Source of the DNA: CAVVDY01 sp963819645
GTDB taxonomy: Bacteria > Acidobacteriota > Terriglobia > Terriglobales > Acidobacteriaceae
Length of the DNA: 64,000 bases
Direction of reading: 5' to 3'
Assembly (NCBI GenBank): GCA_963819645.1
Contig: CAWFWZ010000004.1
Span: forward strand, 248,001 to 312,000
Under the pieces are notes generated by a model. That model saw only the letters and a program-made list of their open reading frames with translations, was not told where the DNA came from and did not search any database. The position numbers and the translations under genes are program-made. Of this stretch, positions 36,714 through 47,873 are shown one piece after another. Positions within the stretch are counted from its first letter, which is position 1; every line of letters starts with the position of its first letter.

Positions 36714-38167
36714 GTGAGACTCGCAAGGCCAATTCTGTTCGTCTGCTTGATCGTCGCTGCGACGCTGGCTTCAGCACAGGTCAAATTTAACTACAGCTTC
36801 TTCCAGACTTCGGGCCAGGGGATTGGTGCAGTCAGCGCCGATTTCAATCGCGATGGTTATCCGGATGTTGCGTCGGCACCAATGGCGCCATCGAGGTCTA
36901 CTTCTCAACCGGTAACGGCAGCAGCTTCGGCCCGGCACAGAGCTATTCGCTGCCGAACGATCCGGTTGACTTCGTCGCCGTCGATGTCAACAACGATGGC
37001 TGGCCCGATATCGTGGTACTGCCCTCAAGGCAAGGCACGCAGGTACAGGTGCTGATCAACAACGGCGACGGCACGTTCCATACGGGAACACCGATACAAC
37101 TCGTCTCGAAGGCCGGCAATTACATCTCTGCGGGAGATGTCAACAACGATGGGAAGGTCGACCTGGTTGTCGAGGAGCTGATCAGCAGTAGCATTTCGCA
37201 GACTGCACAGGGTGGCACAAACAGCGTCTTCGTCGTCTACACAGGAAATGGCGACGGCACCTTCACTCGCGGCCAGTCTATCGGATTGCCTGGACTTGCC
37301 AGTCGTCCGGTACTTTACGATCTGAACCGCGATGGCAAACTCGACATCGCCGCCGTTGCCAACAAGAACGCGGTGATGTATTGGGGCAACGGCGACGGCA
37401 CCTTCCACGGACCTACGACGATTGCTGCCTCCGATAGCAACGGCGACAACGATCTCACGGTCGCCGACTTCAACAACGATTCCAATCCCGACCTCGCGAT
37501 CATGACATCGCAATTCTGCGGCTCGGCATGCGGAGTTAACACCGTCTATGTCTACCTGGGCGATGGCAAGGGCAACTTCACTCTGAAATCCTCAGCGGTG
37601 ATGAACTATGTCAGCGCGGGTGGCCAACTCTTGGCTGCGGATATCAATGACGACCAGAACATGGACGTAATTGTTCAGAATCCCGCGAACTTTGGCGGCG
37701 CTATCGTTTACGCGTTGGGCAACGGAGACGGGACTTTAAGCAACCAGTATGAACTCACCGGCGCCGATAACAATACCAGCGGCTTGGTAATACGTGACGT
37801 GAATCTGGACTCTCGCCCGGATGTTCTCATCCCAACCTGGATGGGCAATGGCTTCACATACGGCGTTAATACCACCGCGTACGTCAACTGCGCGCCGCCG
37901 GATTCGTCGGAACTACAGGCCAAGATCTGCGTTCCGGCGCCGAACGGAAATGTGACGAACCCCATCACGGTGCGTGGTGCGGGCAATTCGCCAATCGGGG
38001 TGAAGCGTCTGGAAATCTGGGTTGACGGCGTCAAGTTGACTGAGGAACTGAACGATCAGATCGCGAAGCAGATCACGCTCAGCCCGGGCATGCATTCTCT
38101 TTCCCTGGTTGCGGTGGACCAGTATCTGGGATCGGCCAGCGTTAAGGAGAACATCAACGTTCAATAA
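36714..38167 (+). CDS. Secreted FG-GAP/VCBS-repeat protein, paralogue of the 27-kb gene (one frameshift)
   Basis: A GTG start with a GAGGTG ribosome site and a signal peptide (RLARPILFVCLIVAATLASAQ). FG-GAP repeats follow: VSADFNRDGYPDVAS, then after a shift near 36875 VAVDVNNDGWPDIVVLPS, SAGDVNNDGKVDLVVEE, YDLNRDGKLDIAAVAN and ADFNNDSNPDLAIMTS, each with NGDGTF endings. A C-terminal Ig-like domain (KICVPAPNGNVTNPITVRGAG, VKRLEIWVDGVKL) closes the protein. The architecture matches 27018-28457. It is presumed extracytoplasmic; function unknown. Confidence 0.86.
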
Positions 38168-38195
38168 CGCAGTGTGGCGCCATCGCTTGCACACA

Positions 38196-38238
38196 AAAAA
38201 CGGCCCGACGGAGTTTCCGCCGGGCCGCATTTTGTTTC
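38196..38238. terminator. Bidirectional intrinsic terminator
   Basis: A stem of CGGCCCG and CGGGCCG, with an inner CGG/CCG, around AGTTT. CATTTTGTTT follows on the plus strand and a TTTTTTGTGTG run follows on the minus strand. It lies between the convergent VCBS gene and TPR gene and can serve both. Confidence 0.85.
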
Positions 38239-38247
38239 AGCGAAAGG

Positions 38248-40526
38248 CTACAGCTTAGCCAGCGTTGACTGCGCCTGCTTGGCGTCATCGCCATGCAGGT
38301 TCAGCTCCAAGGCCTTTTGCAACTCAGCCTTGGCCCGGCCATTGTCGCCGGCTCCGCTTAGGGCCATACCCAGGTGATAGCGGTATTGCGGGTTCTGAGG
38401 ATACTTCTTTACCGCTTCGTCGAGCAGTCCTACGGCGATGCTGTAGTTTCCTTTCTTGTATTGCACCCAGGCCAGGGTGTCGGTGACGGCTGGTACATCC
38501 GGCATCGTCTGCTTGGCCAGCTGGGCCAGGTTCAAAGCGACGTCCAGGTTCTCGCCCTGCTGCGCGTAGGTCCACGCCAGATCGTTGGCCACCAGAGCAT
38601 CGGCAGGAGCGATCTGGTTGGCCTTCTCGAAGTACGTCCGCGCCGACTTCAGGTCGTTCTGGGAAAGGTAGATCTCGCCCATTGCGAGGTTAATTCCCGC
38701 AGCATTGGGATCGACGCTAAGCGCCTTCTGTCAAGGTGGCAACAGCCTGATCAGGCTTGTTCTGCCCCAGGTATATGCGTGAGAGTTGCACGTACGGTCC
38801 CATGAACTTGGGTTCAATATCGACGCACTTCTGGAACTCAACCGCAGCCTGATCGAGGTTCTTGCTGTTGGCCAGCGCAGTGGCATAGATGAAGTGCGGC
38901 TGCACCCGGCTTCCGTTGCTGGCCGCGTACTGCTTGGCGAAGTCGAGCGCCTTGGCTTGCTGGTTGGTGCCGAACAGCAGGGCGACATAGTCGGTCGCGG
39001 CCGCGTCATACTGCGGATTGAGTCGCAATGCTGTCTGGAATTCGCGCTCCGCCTCGGTGTACTTCTTCTGTCCGGCGTAGGAGAACGCCATGTTCAGATG
39101 TACCGCGGGATTGTTTGGAGCCATCTGATTGGCCTGCGCCAGTTGCTCATCGGCCGCCTTGTAGTCCTTCAATCCCAGCTGCATGGTTGCCATGGTCAGG
39201 TGGGCCTGCGGACTCTTGGGCGCCAGCTTCAGCAACCTGTCGGCATAATCCTTGGCGTTCTCCTAATCGCGCACATCACGATAGATTTCGGTGAGCGACT
39301 CCAGGAAAAGCTGTGTTGTCAGGCTCGCGCTTGACCGCTTCCTGAATCTCACTCTTGGCCCCGGCGGAATTGCCCGACTGCCGGTAAGCCTGGGCCAGAT
39401 AGTAATGGGCGCGAGCATTCTCCGGTGCGTCTTTCAGAACCCCCTGCAGCACCTGGATGGAATCCTGCACCTTGCCGTCGGCGCCCTCCAGCCGCGCCTT
39501 GGCCATGCGCGCGGCAACATCGTTGGGATGCTCTTTCAGGACTTCTTCGTTGAGCTTCCGTGCCTCATCGACGTGGCCGGTGATCAGCTGAATTTCGACC
39601 AGGGAGGTCTTTAACTTTTCATTCTTGGGATCAACGGCAAGGCCGCGATTGTACTCCTGAATGGCAGCCTCGGGATTGCGCGCCGCCAGATAGAAGCCGG
39701 CGATTTCGCCCGCCAGATCACCCGAGCTGGGCTTGGTGTTGCGCAGGTTCTGGAGGACGGTTTCCGAGTCGCTCTTCCTGCCCAGACCGATGTACAGCGA
39801 TGCCAGGCGGAGATAGTTAGCCGGGTCATCGGGATTGGCCTTGATGCCATCCTGCAGAACTTCGATTGCCTTGTCAGGCGTGCCCGCTGAGATACGTAGA
39901 AGCGCGCCAGGTTGGCGTAGCGCGTCCGAGGTTCTTCGGATCGACGCTGATGGCCTTGCGGAAGTCGGCCTCGGCCTCGGGCAACTGGTTGGAAGCGGCG
40001 TAAGCGATTCCGCGATTCAGGTAAGCAGCTGACTCGGTGGGCTTCGCCTGTATGGCTTTGGTATACGACGCGATGGCTTCGGGGATCTGCTTCTGCGAGA
40101 GCTGCACGGCTGCCCATCAGGCGATAGCCCTCGGCGCTGTTGGGATCTCGTTCGACGATCGCCTTGGCCTGCTCTTCCGCCTCGGGGTACTTGCCGCCTG
40201 CGAGATAAAAATCGCCCAGGGCAACGCGTGCCTTCAGGTTGTTGGGATCAAGCTCCACCGTCTGGCTCATCTCGCGGAAGGCTTCGCCCCAGTGCTCCAG
40301 CTTGAGCGCAGCGTCGCCCAACTGGTAGTGCGCCTCCGCAAACTTGGGGTCGACCTGAATGGCCTTCTTGAACTGAATGGCAGCGGCTTCATACTGCTTG
40401 CTGTCCATGTACTTCATGCCGCTGTCGAGATACTTCTGCTTGGCCTTTTCGGGATTGCGTTTGCAACCCGCGAAGGTCAGGGCCGTGAGCGACCAATATG
40501 AAGAGGACGATGTAGCGGTTCCGCAT
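38248..40526 (-). CDS. TPR-repeat lipoprotein of the exosortase (PEP-CTERM) locus, multiply frameshifted
   Basis: From the ATG at 40526, which has an AGGAG site, the frame must change once before the lipobox-like LTALTFAGCKRNPEKAKQKYL. About twelve or more TPR units follow (e.g. YEAAAIQFKKAIQVDPKFAEAHYQLGD, AIASYTKAIQAKPTESAAYLNRG, AEREFQTALRLNPQYDAAA, YSIAVGLLDEAVKKYPQNPQYRYHLG). Frame changes are inferred near 40490, 40115, 39888, 39305 and 38730, and a TAG lies in frame at 39263-39265. The length and place next to EpsI and exosortase fit the large TPR lipoproteins of PEP-CTERM/exopolysaccharide loci. This is the most damaged gene in the window; either true decay or assembly error. Confidence 0.8.
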
Positions 40527-40540
40527 AACTTCTCCTGGGA

Positions 40541-41183
40541 TTACCGGGGGATGATCTGTTCTACGTCCATTGCAACTTGCTTGGCGAACGACGTGGCGCG
40601 ATTTTGCGCTTCGGTTTCGTCACCGTTGGTTACCGGGGCCGTGACGCGAATCAGCGCGGCGTCGGTACGATTCAGACGCAGAGCGTCCATCGCGAGATAG
40701 AACTTGCCCAAATACTCGTTCGCAACCACACGGCCGTGCGACTGATACCAGTAGAGCACAACCTGCTCATCCAGGCCCTTGCGCACGATGTACTTGTTGA
40801 CCGGAACATGGCGGCCATCCGGCAGGTCCAAGGTCGTAACCGTGTTCACTACCGGGTTCCAACCAGCCGCCGGAAGGCAGTTCTTGGGAGAATGGATGCC
40901 CAGCCCACCGCGCTGGGTCTGGAAGTAGGCGATGTACAAACCGACTTCACCGGCTCCCGGCGCGTAATAAGCCCGGGTCAGGTAATCGGTGGGTTTAAGC
41001 ACCTCCAATGTCTCCTTGTCCATGGGGACATCGGCAACCTGGCTGTAGATCAGGACTTGGTGGGGGAATTGCTTCAGTGACTTCGCCAGCGGGGTGGCCT
41101 CTCCATGAGACAACATGGCCATTCCAGCGGTGGCAGCAACCAAGCACAGCGATCATCAGCCAAAAACGCATACTGGATTTCAC
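40541..41183 (-). CDS. epsI: EpsI-type exosortase-associated protein (one frameshift)
   Basis: Begins at a GTG that overlaps the exosortase stop by 4 bp (GTGA), with an N-terminal hydrophobic segment (MRFWLMIAVLG, then after a shift near 41140 VAATAGMAML). The body has the EpsI/DUF3485 signature: LTRAYYAPGAGEVGLYIAYFQTQRGG, IHSPKNCLPAAGW and VVLYWYQSHGRVVANEY. EpsI proteins accompany exosortases in exopolysaccharide/PEP-CTERM loci; the biochemical role is not settled. The position between exosortase and the TPR lipoprotein is the usual one. Confidence 0.87.
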
Positions 41184-42175
41184 GCAACTGCCTCCTTGGG
41201 CGGTTTGGCGGAGGATCCGGCGGTAGCCAACCCAATTTCTTTGCGAATCGTTACCGTCAGGCTATGCAGCGCCAGGAACAGGATCGTGGCGACCACGAAT
41301 ATGACCCATCCGGAAAATTCATGCATGAAGCCCTCGGCCGCCTTCGGCCCAATGTAGTGGGCCATCAGCGCGGTAATCATCACGCGGGTTCCATTGCTGA
41401 CGATGGCCAGCGGGATCATGGCCAGGAACATAAACCAGCGCACAACATTGCTCTTCTCGGCCAGATAGCCATAGCCCGCGGCCAGCGCCAGCAGGGAAAT
41501 CAAGGACCGTATGCCGCTGCAGGCTTCCACCACTTCCAGCTGCAGGCCTGGCATGACCAGGACATTTCCCTCGCGCATGATGGGGAATATGTTGAGTATC
41601 TCCAGCACGCGTGTGGCAAAGCTGGAGGCTATGAATTGCAGCGGGAAAACGATCTCGTTATAGAGCAGGTGGGGAAGCGGAATACAGAACAGCAGGAAGG
41701 CGATGGGGAACGTCAGGGCCTTGCAGCATGGCCCATCCGCGGAAGTAGACAATCAGTCCGCAGATGACGCCGACGATAGAGACACGCGCCAGCGAAAGTT
41801 CTGCCCCCAGGCTTCCCAGGAACATGACCACCAGCGACCCCAGAACTACAAGCAGGCCTCCGCCGAACGACGGCTTGCTGGGGATCTTGGCGAGTTCAGC
41901 CCGCTTTCTCCAAATCAGGTACAGGGTAACGAAGGGTACGAGAATACCGTGCGAATAGTCCGCGTCGTTCCACCACTGGGTAAGCCAGCTCGACCTAGGA
42001 TCGGAGCGTATAACGCGGCGACCACCGCGATAAGCAGGTATCCCTGCCAGCCAATCGCTTTGAGTACTTCAGAAAAGGACTTTTCCGGTGGAGGAGGAGC
42101 CTCCCCCATGAGTACCGAGTTGCCAACCGGCGCGCTCACAGACGAACCGGTAGGCTTGGTGCCAGCCAGCGCCAC
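41180..42175 (-). CDS. xrtA: Exosortase (XrtA-like), frameshifted
   Basis: A multi-TM cysteine transpeptidase thought to process PEP-CTERM-type sorting signals. N-terminal KAIGWQGYLLIAVVAALYAPIL is in one frame, SWLTQWWNDADYSHGILVPFVTLYLIWRKR in a second (shift near 41990). The conserved core is in a third: FPIAFLLFCIPLPHLLYN, VVEACSGIRSLISLLALAAGYGYL (active Cys), SNGTRVMITALMAHY (Arg) and HEFSGWVIFVVATILF (His). The Cys/Arg/His triad is complete. The N-terminal ~35 residues are Pro/Gly-rich. No PEP-CTERM substrate protein was recognised in this window. Confidence 0.9.
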
Positions 42176-42442
42176 AATTTATCGCTCCATTTCGGGTTTG
42201 CTCGATTCGACTGGCCGAGTGCGGACACTGGCCCATCCGAGTGTCTGTTTAGCGTACACCAGAACTACTGCAAAAGTCAGTAGGCTGAAGCGCGTAGGCG
42301 TGCCGCAATATTCATTAATGGGCATAGCGCAAAGCTGTCGCCGGTGAATCATCGTCCACCCGTGTCGATTTCAAGCGATGCCAGCCAGCCCTTTTGTCAA
42401 AGCTCTACTGAAACGCAGACTCTGAAGTACCCTGCTCCTGCT

Positions 42443-43772
42443 TTACAGCCGCACGATCTTGGGCGACTCCATGCCTTTCAGCGCATTGCGCGTGTCGACC
42501 ACGAGGTTGGACGAGGCAACCAGCTCGCGGTAATCAAACTTCGAGTGGTCGGTGATGATTACTACACAATCGGCGGCGGAAGCCGTTGCGATCAGCTCTT
42601 CCGATTTCAGTTCCAGGCCATCGAGTTTCAGTTGCGGAACATAGGGATCGCTGTACGTGACCCGTGGCTCCTCGCTTGCGCAGCAGCAGAATGACGTCCA
42701 GCGCCGGGCTTTCGCGCATGTCGTCGATGTTGCGCTTGTAAGCCACGCCGGCGATATGCACGTGCGAGCCTTTCACCGACTTGGCCTGGTCGTTCAGCGC
42801 GTTCTGTATCTTGTCGACCACGAAGTGCGGCATGTTGCCGTTGATGTAGCCTGCCAGCTCGATAAACCGGGCTTCGATGCCCGATTGCTTGGTCTTCCAC
42901 GAGAGATAGAACGGGTCGATGGGGATGCAGTGACCGCCCAAGCCAGGTCCGGGATAAAACGGCATGAAGCCGAATGGCTTGGTGGCAGCAGCGTCAATCA
43001 CTTCCCAAACATTGATACCCATGCCGTCGCACATGATGGCCATCTCGTTCACCAGCCCGATGTTGATCATGCGGAAGGTGTTCTCCAGCAGCTTCACCAT
43101 CTCGGCAACGCGGGTATTGCTTACCGGAACCACGGTGTCGAGCGCCTGCGAGAAAAACAGCCGGCCCATCTCGGTGCATGCCGGGGTAACTCCTCCGACC
43201 ACCTTCGGCGTGTTCGAAGTCTGATAGACAGGATTGCCGGGATCCACGCGCTCGGGCGAGAAGCAGAGGAAGAAGTCTTCCCCGACCTTCAGTCCTGTTT
43301 TTTCGAAAGTGGGCAACAAAAGCTCGTCGGTGGTGCCGGGATAGGTTGTCGACTCAAGAATCACCAGCAGGCCGGGATGGAAGTGCTCGGCAATCTGTTC
43401 GACGGCGGACACGATATAGCTCATGTCGGGATCTTTAGTTTTGCGCAAAGGCGTCGGCACACAGATGTTGATGGTGTCGAGCTCGCGCACCACCGAAAAG
43501 TCGGTGGTCGCACTAAAACGCTTGTCCGCGATGAACCGAGCGACCTCGGAATCGGGGACGTCCTGCACATGCGACTGGCCGCGATTCAGGCCCTCGACCT
43601 TGGCTTTCAGCACGTCGATGCCGGTAACGGGAAACCCTGCCTTGGCGAACTCCATCGCCAGCGGCAGTCCGACATAACCCAGCCCGACAATCCCGACACG
43701 GGCAGCCTTGCTCTCGATCTTGTTCTTCAGTTCCGCAAAAACTCCGGTGGCCTGCACAGCGGTATGCATCAA
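42443..43772 (-). CDS. UDP-N-acetylglucosamine/mannosamine 6-dehydrogenase-type nucleotide-sugar dehydrogenase (one frameshift)
   Basis: An NAD-dependent dehydrogenase that oxidises the C6 of a UDP-sugar to a uronic acid for polysaccharide synthesis. ARVGIVGLGYVGLPLAMEFAKAGF is the NAD-binding start. Others are ICVPTPLRKTKDPDMSYI, ILESTTYPGTTDE, FSPERVDPGNP, VAEMVKLLENTFRMINIGLVNE and GPGLGGHCIPIDPFYLSWK (catalytic Cys). The frame changes near 42665; the rest, SDPYVPQLKL...IITDHSKFDYREL...DTRNALKG, runs to a TAA at 42443-42445. The type (TviB/WecC/WbpA-like) is uncertain. It is upstream of the exosortase on the same strand. Confidence 0.9.
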
Positions 43773-43973
43773 TAAAACTCCATGCCTTGGGAATGTGCTG
43801 CGCCGATGGATAAGCGAGCGGGTACGATATTCTTGTGAGGCAGGACTGCTTTCAGGCTCATTCTACAACGAGTCCAAGCCGCCTGCGTCGAGTTTGACCT
43901 ACGCCACCTGGCCTATGCCCTCGGGTGACACGACAGGTTAGCAATCGTCTAAGCGATGAACTGGTAGCGAGCT

Positions 43974-45871
43974 ATGTGTGGAATAGCGGGTGTGGTCGCA
44001 CCCGGCAATCCGGAGTACGCGCAGGACGCCGTGCGCAGCATGACCTGCGCTTTGCAACGCCGCGGCCCTGATGCCGAAGGCATTGCAAGCTGGCCTAACG
44101 CAACCCTCGGGCACCGGCGGCTGTCAATCATCGATCTGAGCTCCGCCGGCAATCAGCCCATGCTCTCCGATGACGGGCAAGTCGGCATGGTCTTCAACGG
44201 CTGTGTCTACAACTTCCGCGAGATCCGTGAGGAGTTGGAGGCGCTCGGCCATCGCTTCCGTTCTCATACTGATACCGAAGTGATTCTGCGCGGCTATCAA
44301 CAGTGGGGCATCGACCGCCTGCTGCCTAAGCTGCGTGGCATGTTTGCCCTTGCTTTCTGGGACGAGCCCGAGCAAAAGCTGACGTTGGTGCGTGATCGCC
44401 TCGGCGTCAAACCTCTTGTCTATTGCCAGCAAAATGGCGGCATCGCCTTCGCCTCAACCATCGAGGCGCTGCGCTCGGCAGGCATGGGCGGCGACATCGA
44501 TCCCGTGGCCGTACTCGACCTGCTGGAATTCGGCTTTGTTACCGATAAGCGCAGCATCTATCGCGGCATCACCAAGCTGCCGCCCGCGACCATCGCCGAA
44601 TGGCGCGACGGCAACGTCGTGCAGCGCCAGTACTGGTCGGTTCCCTCGCCCGATCCGTGGTCGAATACCAGCTTTGATGAGGCGGTGGAAGAAACCGAGC
44701 GGCTGCTGCTGGAAGCTACACAATTGCGCCTTGTTGCAGACGTGCCCATCGGCGTGCTGCTGAGCGGCGGCATCGATTCCAGCCTGGTCTGCTGGGCCCT
44801 GCAAAAGCTTAACGCGAATGTGAAGGCGTTTACGGTGCGGGCGCCGGATGATCCCAGCGACGAAAGCGCCGATGCCGCCGCGACTGCGAAACAGCTTGGC
44901 ATCGAGCATGAGATTGTCGAGATGCCGCGCGCCGAATTCTCCCTCGAGCAACTTATCGATGCCTACAGTGAGCCCTTCCCCGTTTCCTCGGCGCAGGCGA
45001 TGCTGTGGGTCTCGAGCGCGGTGAAGAAGCGCGCAACCGTTTTGCTGACCGGCGATGGCGGCGACGACGTGTATCTCGGCTATCCGTTCTTCAACTACGC
45101 CGTCACCTGTGAGCGCGCGGCACACGCGATCCCGCAACCCTTGGCTCCGGCGATTCGCGGACTCGCTAACTTGCTTCCCGACTCCGGCCGGTCCAAGCGA
45201 CTGCGCAGCGCAATGAGCTATGCGACGGGCGGTATCGGTTCCTGGATGCAGCGTCACGAGGGGCTGCCCTACCTGCGAGTCGCGCGGCATTCTGGGCGAG
45301 AAACTTGCCGGATCGCATCTACGACTGGCGCGAGATACCGCCGTCAGCGGCATCGGCGCGGCGCCTGTTCCGCGATGTTTTCGAATCGCACCGCCAGCTT
45401 CATTTCACCAGCGAGTTCATGCCCAAAGTCGATGGCGCGACCATGCACTACGCTCTCGAAGCGCGCGCGCCATTCCTCGACCAGAAGATGTGGGAGTTTG
45501 CCGCGACCCTGTCTCCTGAAGTTCGCTTGCAAGGAGGCGTGCTGAAAGCGGTGCTGCGCAAACTTGCCGGCAAACACCTGAATCGCGAAACCGCACAACG
45601 CCCCAAGCAGGGCTTTGTCGTGCCGGTCGAGCGCTGGCTGGCGACGCGATGGAGCGCCATGCTCGATCGTCTGCAAGGCGGCACCATTCTGGAGCGCGAA
45701 GGATGGATCACGCCGGGAAGTCTCTCCGCGCCAATTCAAGAGGCAAAGCGCAAAGGCGAAGTGCCGCTGCAAATCTGGCGGCTGCTGGTGCTGGAAAGCT
45801 GGATGGAGAAACAGCGGAAGACGGCAGCGAGTGACCGTTCAGCGAAACTCGCGTCAGTGCATTCGCAATAA
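43974..45871 (+). CDS. asnB: Asparagine synthase (glutamine-hydrolysing)-type amidotransferase of the exosortase locus (one frameshift)
   Basis: The N-terminal Ntn glutaminase domain begins MCGIAGVVAPG (Cys2 nucleophile) with RRGPDAEG, GHRRLSIIDLSSAGNQP and VFNGCVYNFREIREEL. The synthetase domain has the PP-loop VLLSGGIDSSLVCWALQ and LLTGDGGDDVYLGYPFF. After a shift near 45290 it continues with DWREIPPSAA, MHYALEARAPFLDQKMWEFAATL and RPKQGFVVPVERWL. XrtA loci commonly carry such an AsnB-like amidotransferase, presumed to amidate a polysaccharide or surface component rather than make asparagine. It is divergent from the dehydrogenase, so a shared promoter region lies at 43773-43973. Confidence 0.9.
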
Positions 45872-45878
45872 TTCTGAG

Positions 45879-45945
45879 TTTGTCATCACGAGCGAAGCGT
45901 TTGTCATCACGAGGTCGCCGTGGCGACCGAGGGATCTGTTCTTCG
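45879..45945. repeat. Tandem left arms of family A element overlapping a gene end
   Basis: Two left arms lie head to tail: TTTGTCATCACGAGCGAAGCG (45879-45899) and TTTGTCATCACGAGGTCGCC (from 45900) with CGACCGAGGGATCTGTT. The last codons and stop of the minus-strand membrane protein gene (45907) fall inside the second arm. Confidence 0.7.
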
Positions 45946-47717
45946 TCCCGCCAACAATGCTCGACCGACTAGCCCTGCAATCATGACGACGCAAAGCAGC
46001 GATACTAGACTGCCGACGCGCTCAGCCCTATCCCTGGGAAGCTCAAGGACGAGCTCATAATCTCCACGCGGAATGCTCAGCTGGATGAACCCCTCCGGCG
46101 ATGGGCTCGCCGGTAGCGTTCTTTCCGTGCCCTCGACTCGCCCCTGCCATCCCTCGTAATAGAAGTGATTGACCGTCAGTTGCGAGTCTTGCGAACTGTG
46201 TATCGCGAGCAGTACGCGCCGAGGTCGCCAGCGCTCCACGACTGCTGTCCCGGTCGCGTCGTTCGTCGAAAGCGCTACGATCCGCACAGCTTTCGGAGGA
46301 TGCGTCTCCACGAAGGCATCAAACTCAGCAGCATCTTTGAGTACTCGCTCGCTGGCGGGCCGAGGCATCATGTCGAAAGGCTCCAGTTGTTTCTCAACCC
46401 AGTGTCGGTTGGACTTGGCGGGATCGCCTCCCCAGGCTGAATACACGTGCGTCGGAGACCAGGCATCGGCGGCGAGCCACCCTACCGCTACCAAGGCGAG
46501 CAGCAGCGTAGCCGCACGGGTACGGGGTTGTAGCAGACAAGGAACGGACAAGGCGGCGAGCGCTGCGAGGCAGAGCGCAAGAATGACGTTCAGACGCGAC
46601 GGGAATTGCAAATACTTCAAGAAGCCGGTGAGGCTCCAGATAAACGCGCTCGCTCTGGTCATGAAGAAGAGCGTGACCAGGGCGACGACTGCGTAGAACG
46701 CCGCGATGCGCCGAGTGCGGCTATCGGTCTCGAGCCTCCGCGAACAAGCAGAAACAACAACGCAATCGCGACCATGGTCGAGAGTGTGACCAACAGAATG
46801 AAGCTGTATCCGGCGACACCAGTAGGCAGTGTGGCCGGTCTGCCTGCGAACCTAGCCAGCAAGTAATGCAGGCCCGAGCTGATCTCACCTCGCCAAGGCA
46901 AAGCCCAGTTGTTGCGATAGTCGGCGAGACCCGAGGTGTAGCGCGCCACCGACGCCTTGTGTTGATCGAGAACGGCGGGCAACAAATAGACTGCATCGAG
47001 ACCGACGCCGAGCAGCAATGCTCCGGCAAATACCGATGTCAGGCGAATGCGTTCCCTGCCCGGGCTCAAGAAAATTACATACGCCACCGCAACCGCCGCG
47101 AAGCACACTGCCGTGCTTGGGTGCGAAAGAATCGCCAGAGCGAATATGATCGCCGCTATAGGCACGGCCCATCGCGAGCGCCGAAGCAGGCCTTCGGCCG
47201 ACAGCAACACCAAGGGCAGCCACACAAATACCCACAGCTCCGCCGACGCGCCGCGAAGATAGAGATCAACCGCGAGATGATAGGGTGCGATGAGATAAAC
47301 AACCGCTCCTAGTAGAGCGGCGCGCGAGTCGGTCAGCGAGCGCAACCACAAATAGGCTGCGATCCCCGACAACGTGAAAGCCAGCACCAGCGAGTATCCC
47401 GAACTCAGCCAGCCCGCATTGCTCCTTGCGGCTTCCAAGGGCCAGAAAATGCTCGAGGCGTAGTTGGTAAGTGGCGGATAGAAAAATCCCGAAGGTCCGC
47501 CATAGCCGGCGTTGACATTGGCGAACCAGCGTGGATACCACTCTCCCTGCCAAAGCTGCGAAGCGAACTGCTGCGCCCATACTGCATGCGCCGCGCCGTC
47601 CCAGGAGAGCTCAGGGGCACCATGCACCAGGATCGGCCAGCAGACCACCAGGCCTAGGCCGACGAGGATCGCCAGGCTGGCGGTGATGCTCGCAACGGCG
47701 TCGCGCGGTTTCGCCAT
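45907..47717 (-). CDS. Large membrane protein, PTPS-related/YfhO-like (one frameshift)
   Basis: The first part (from 47717) has a TM helix and the luminal-loop signature LSWDGAAHAVWAQQFASQLWQGEWYPRWFANVNAGYGG...FFYPPLTNYASSIFWPLEAA, then about ten hydrophobic helices. The frame changes near 46690, after which more helices follow (LNVILALCLAALAALSVPCLL) and a soluble beta-type C-terminal domain ending in a last TM (SLLCVVMIAGLVGRALL). This resembles the 6-pyruvoyl-tetrahydropterin-synthase-related membrane family and GT-C-like glycosyltransferases such as YfhO. It may act on lipid-linked sugars for the neighbouring polysaccharide locus; this is inference. Confidence 0.78.
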
Positions 47718-47873
47718 AAAGCGAAATTGTAATCAGCCGGACACGTGGGCGTTCCGCTCAAAGAGCTATTTGGTCACCGGGTCATGTACAATCGGCGTCA
47801 CTCCCCGAGTACACGGCATTATCGGCAATCCCTCAACAGGGGTGCCCAAATCACTATTTTCACAAGGAGAAAT

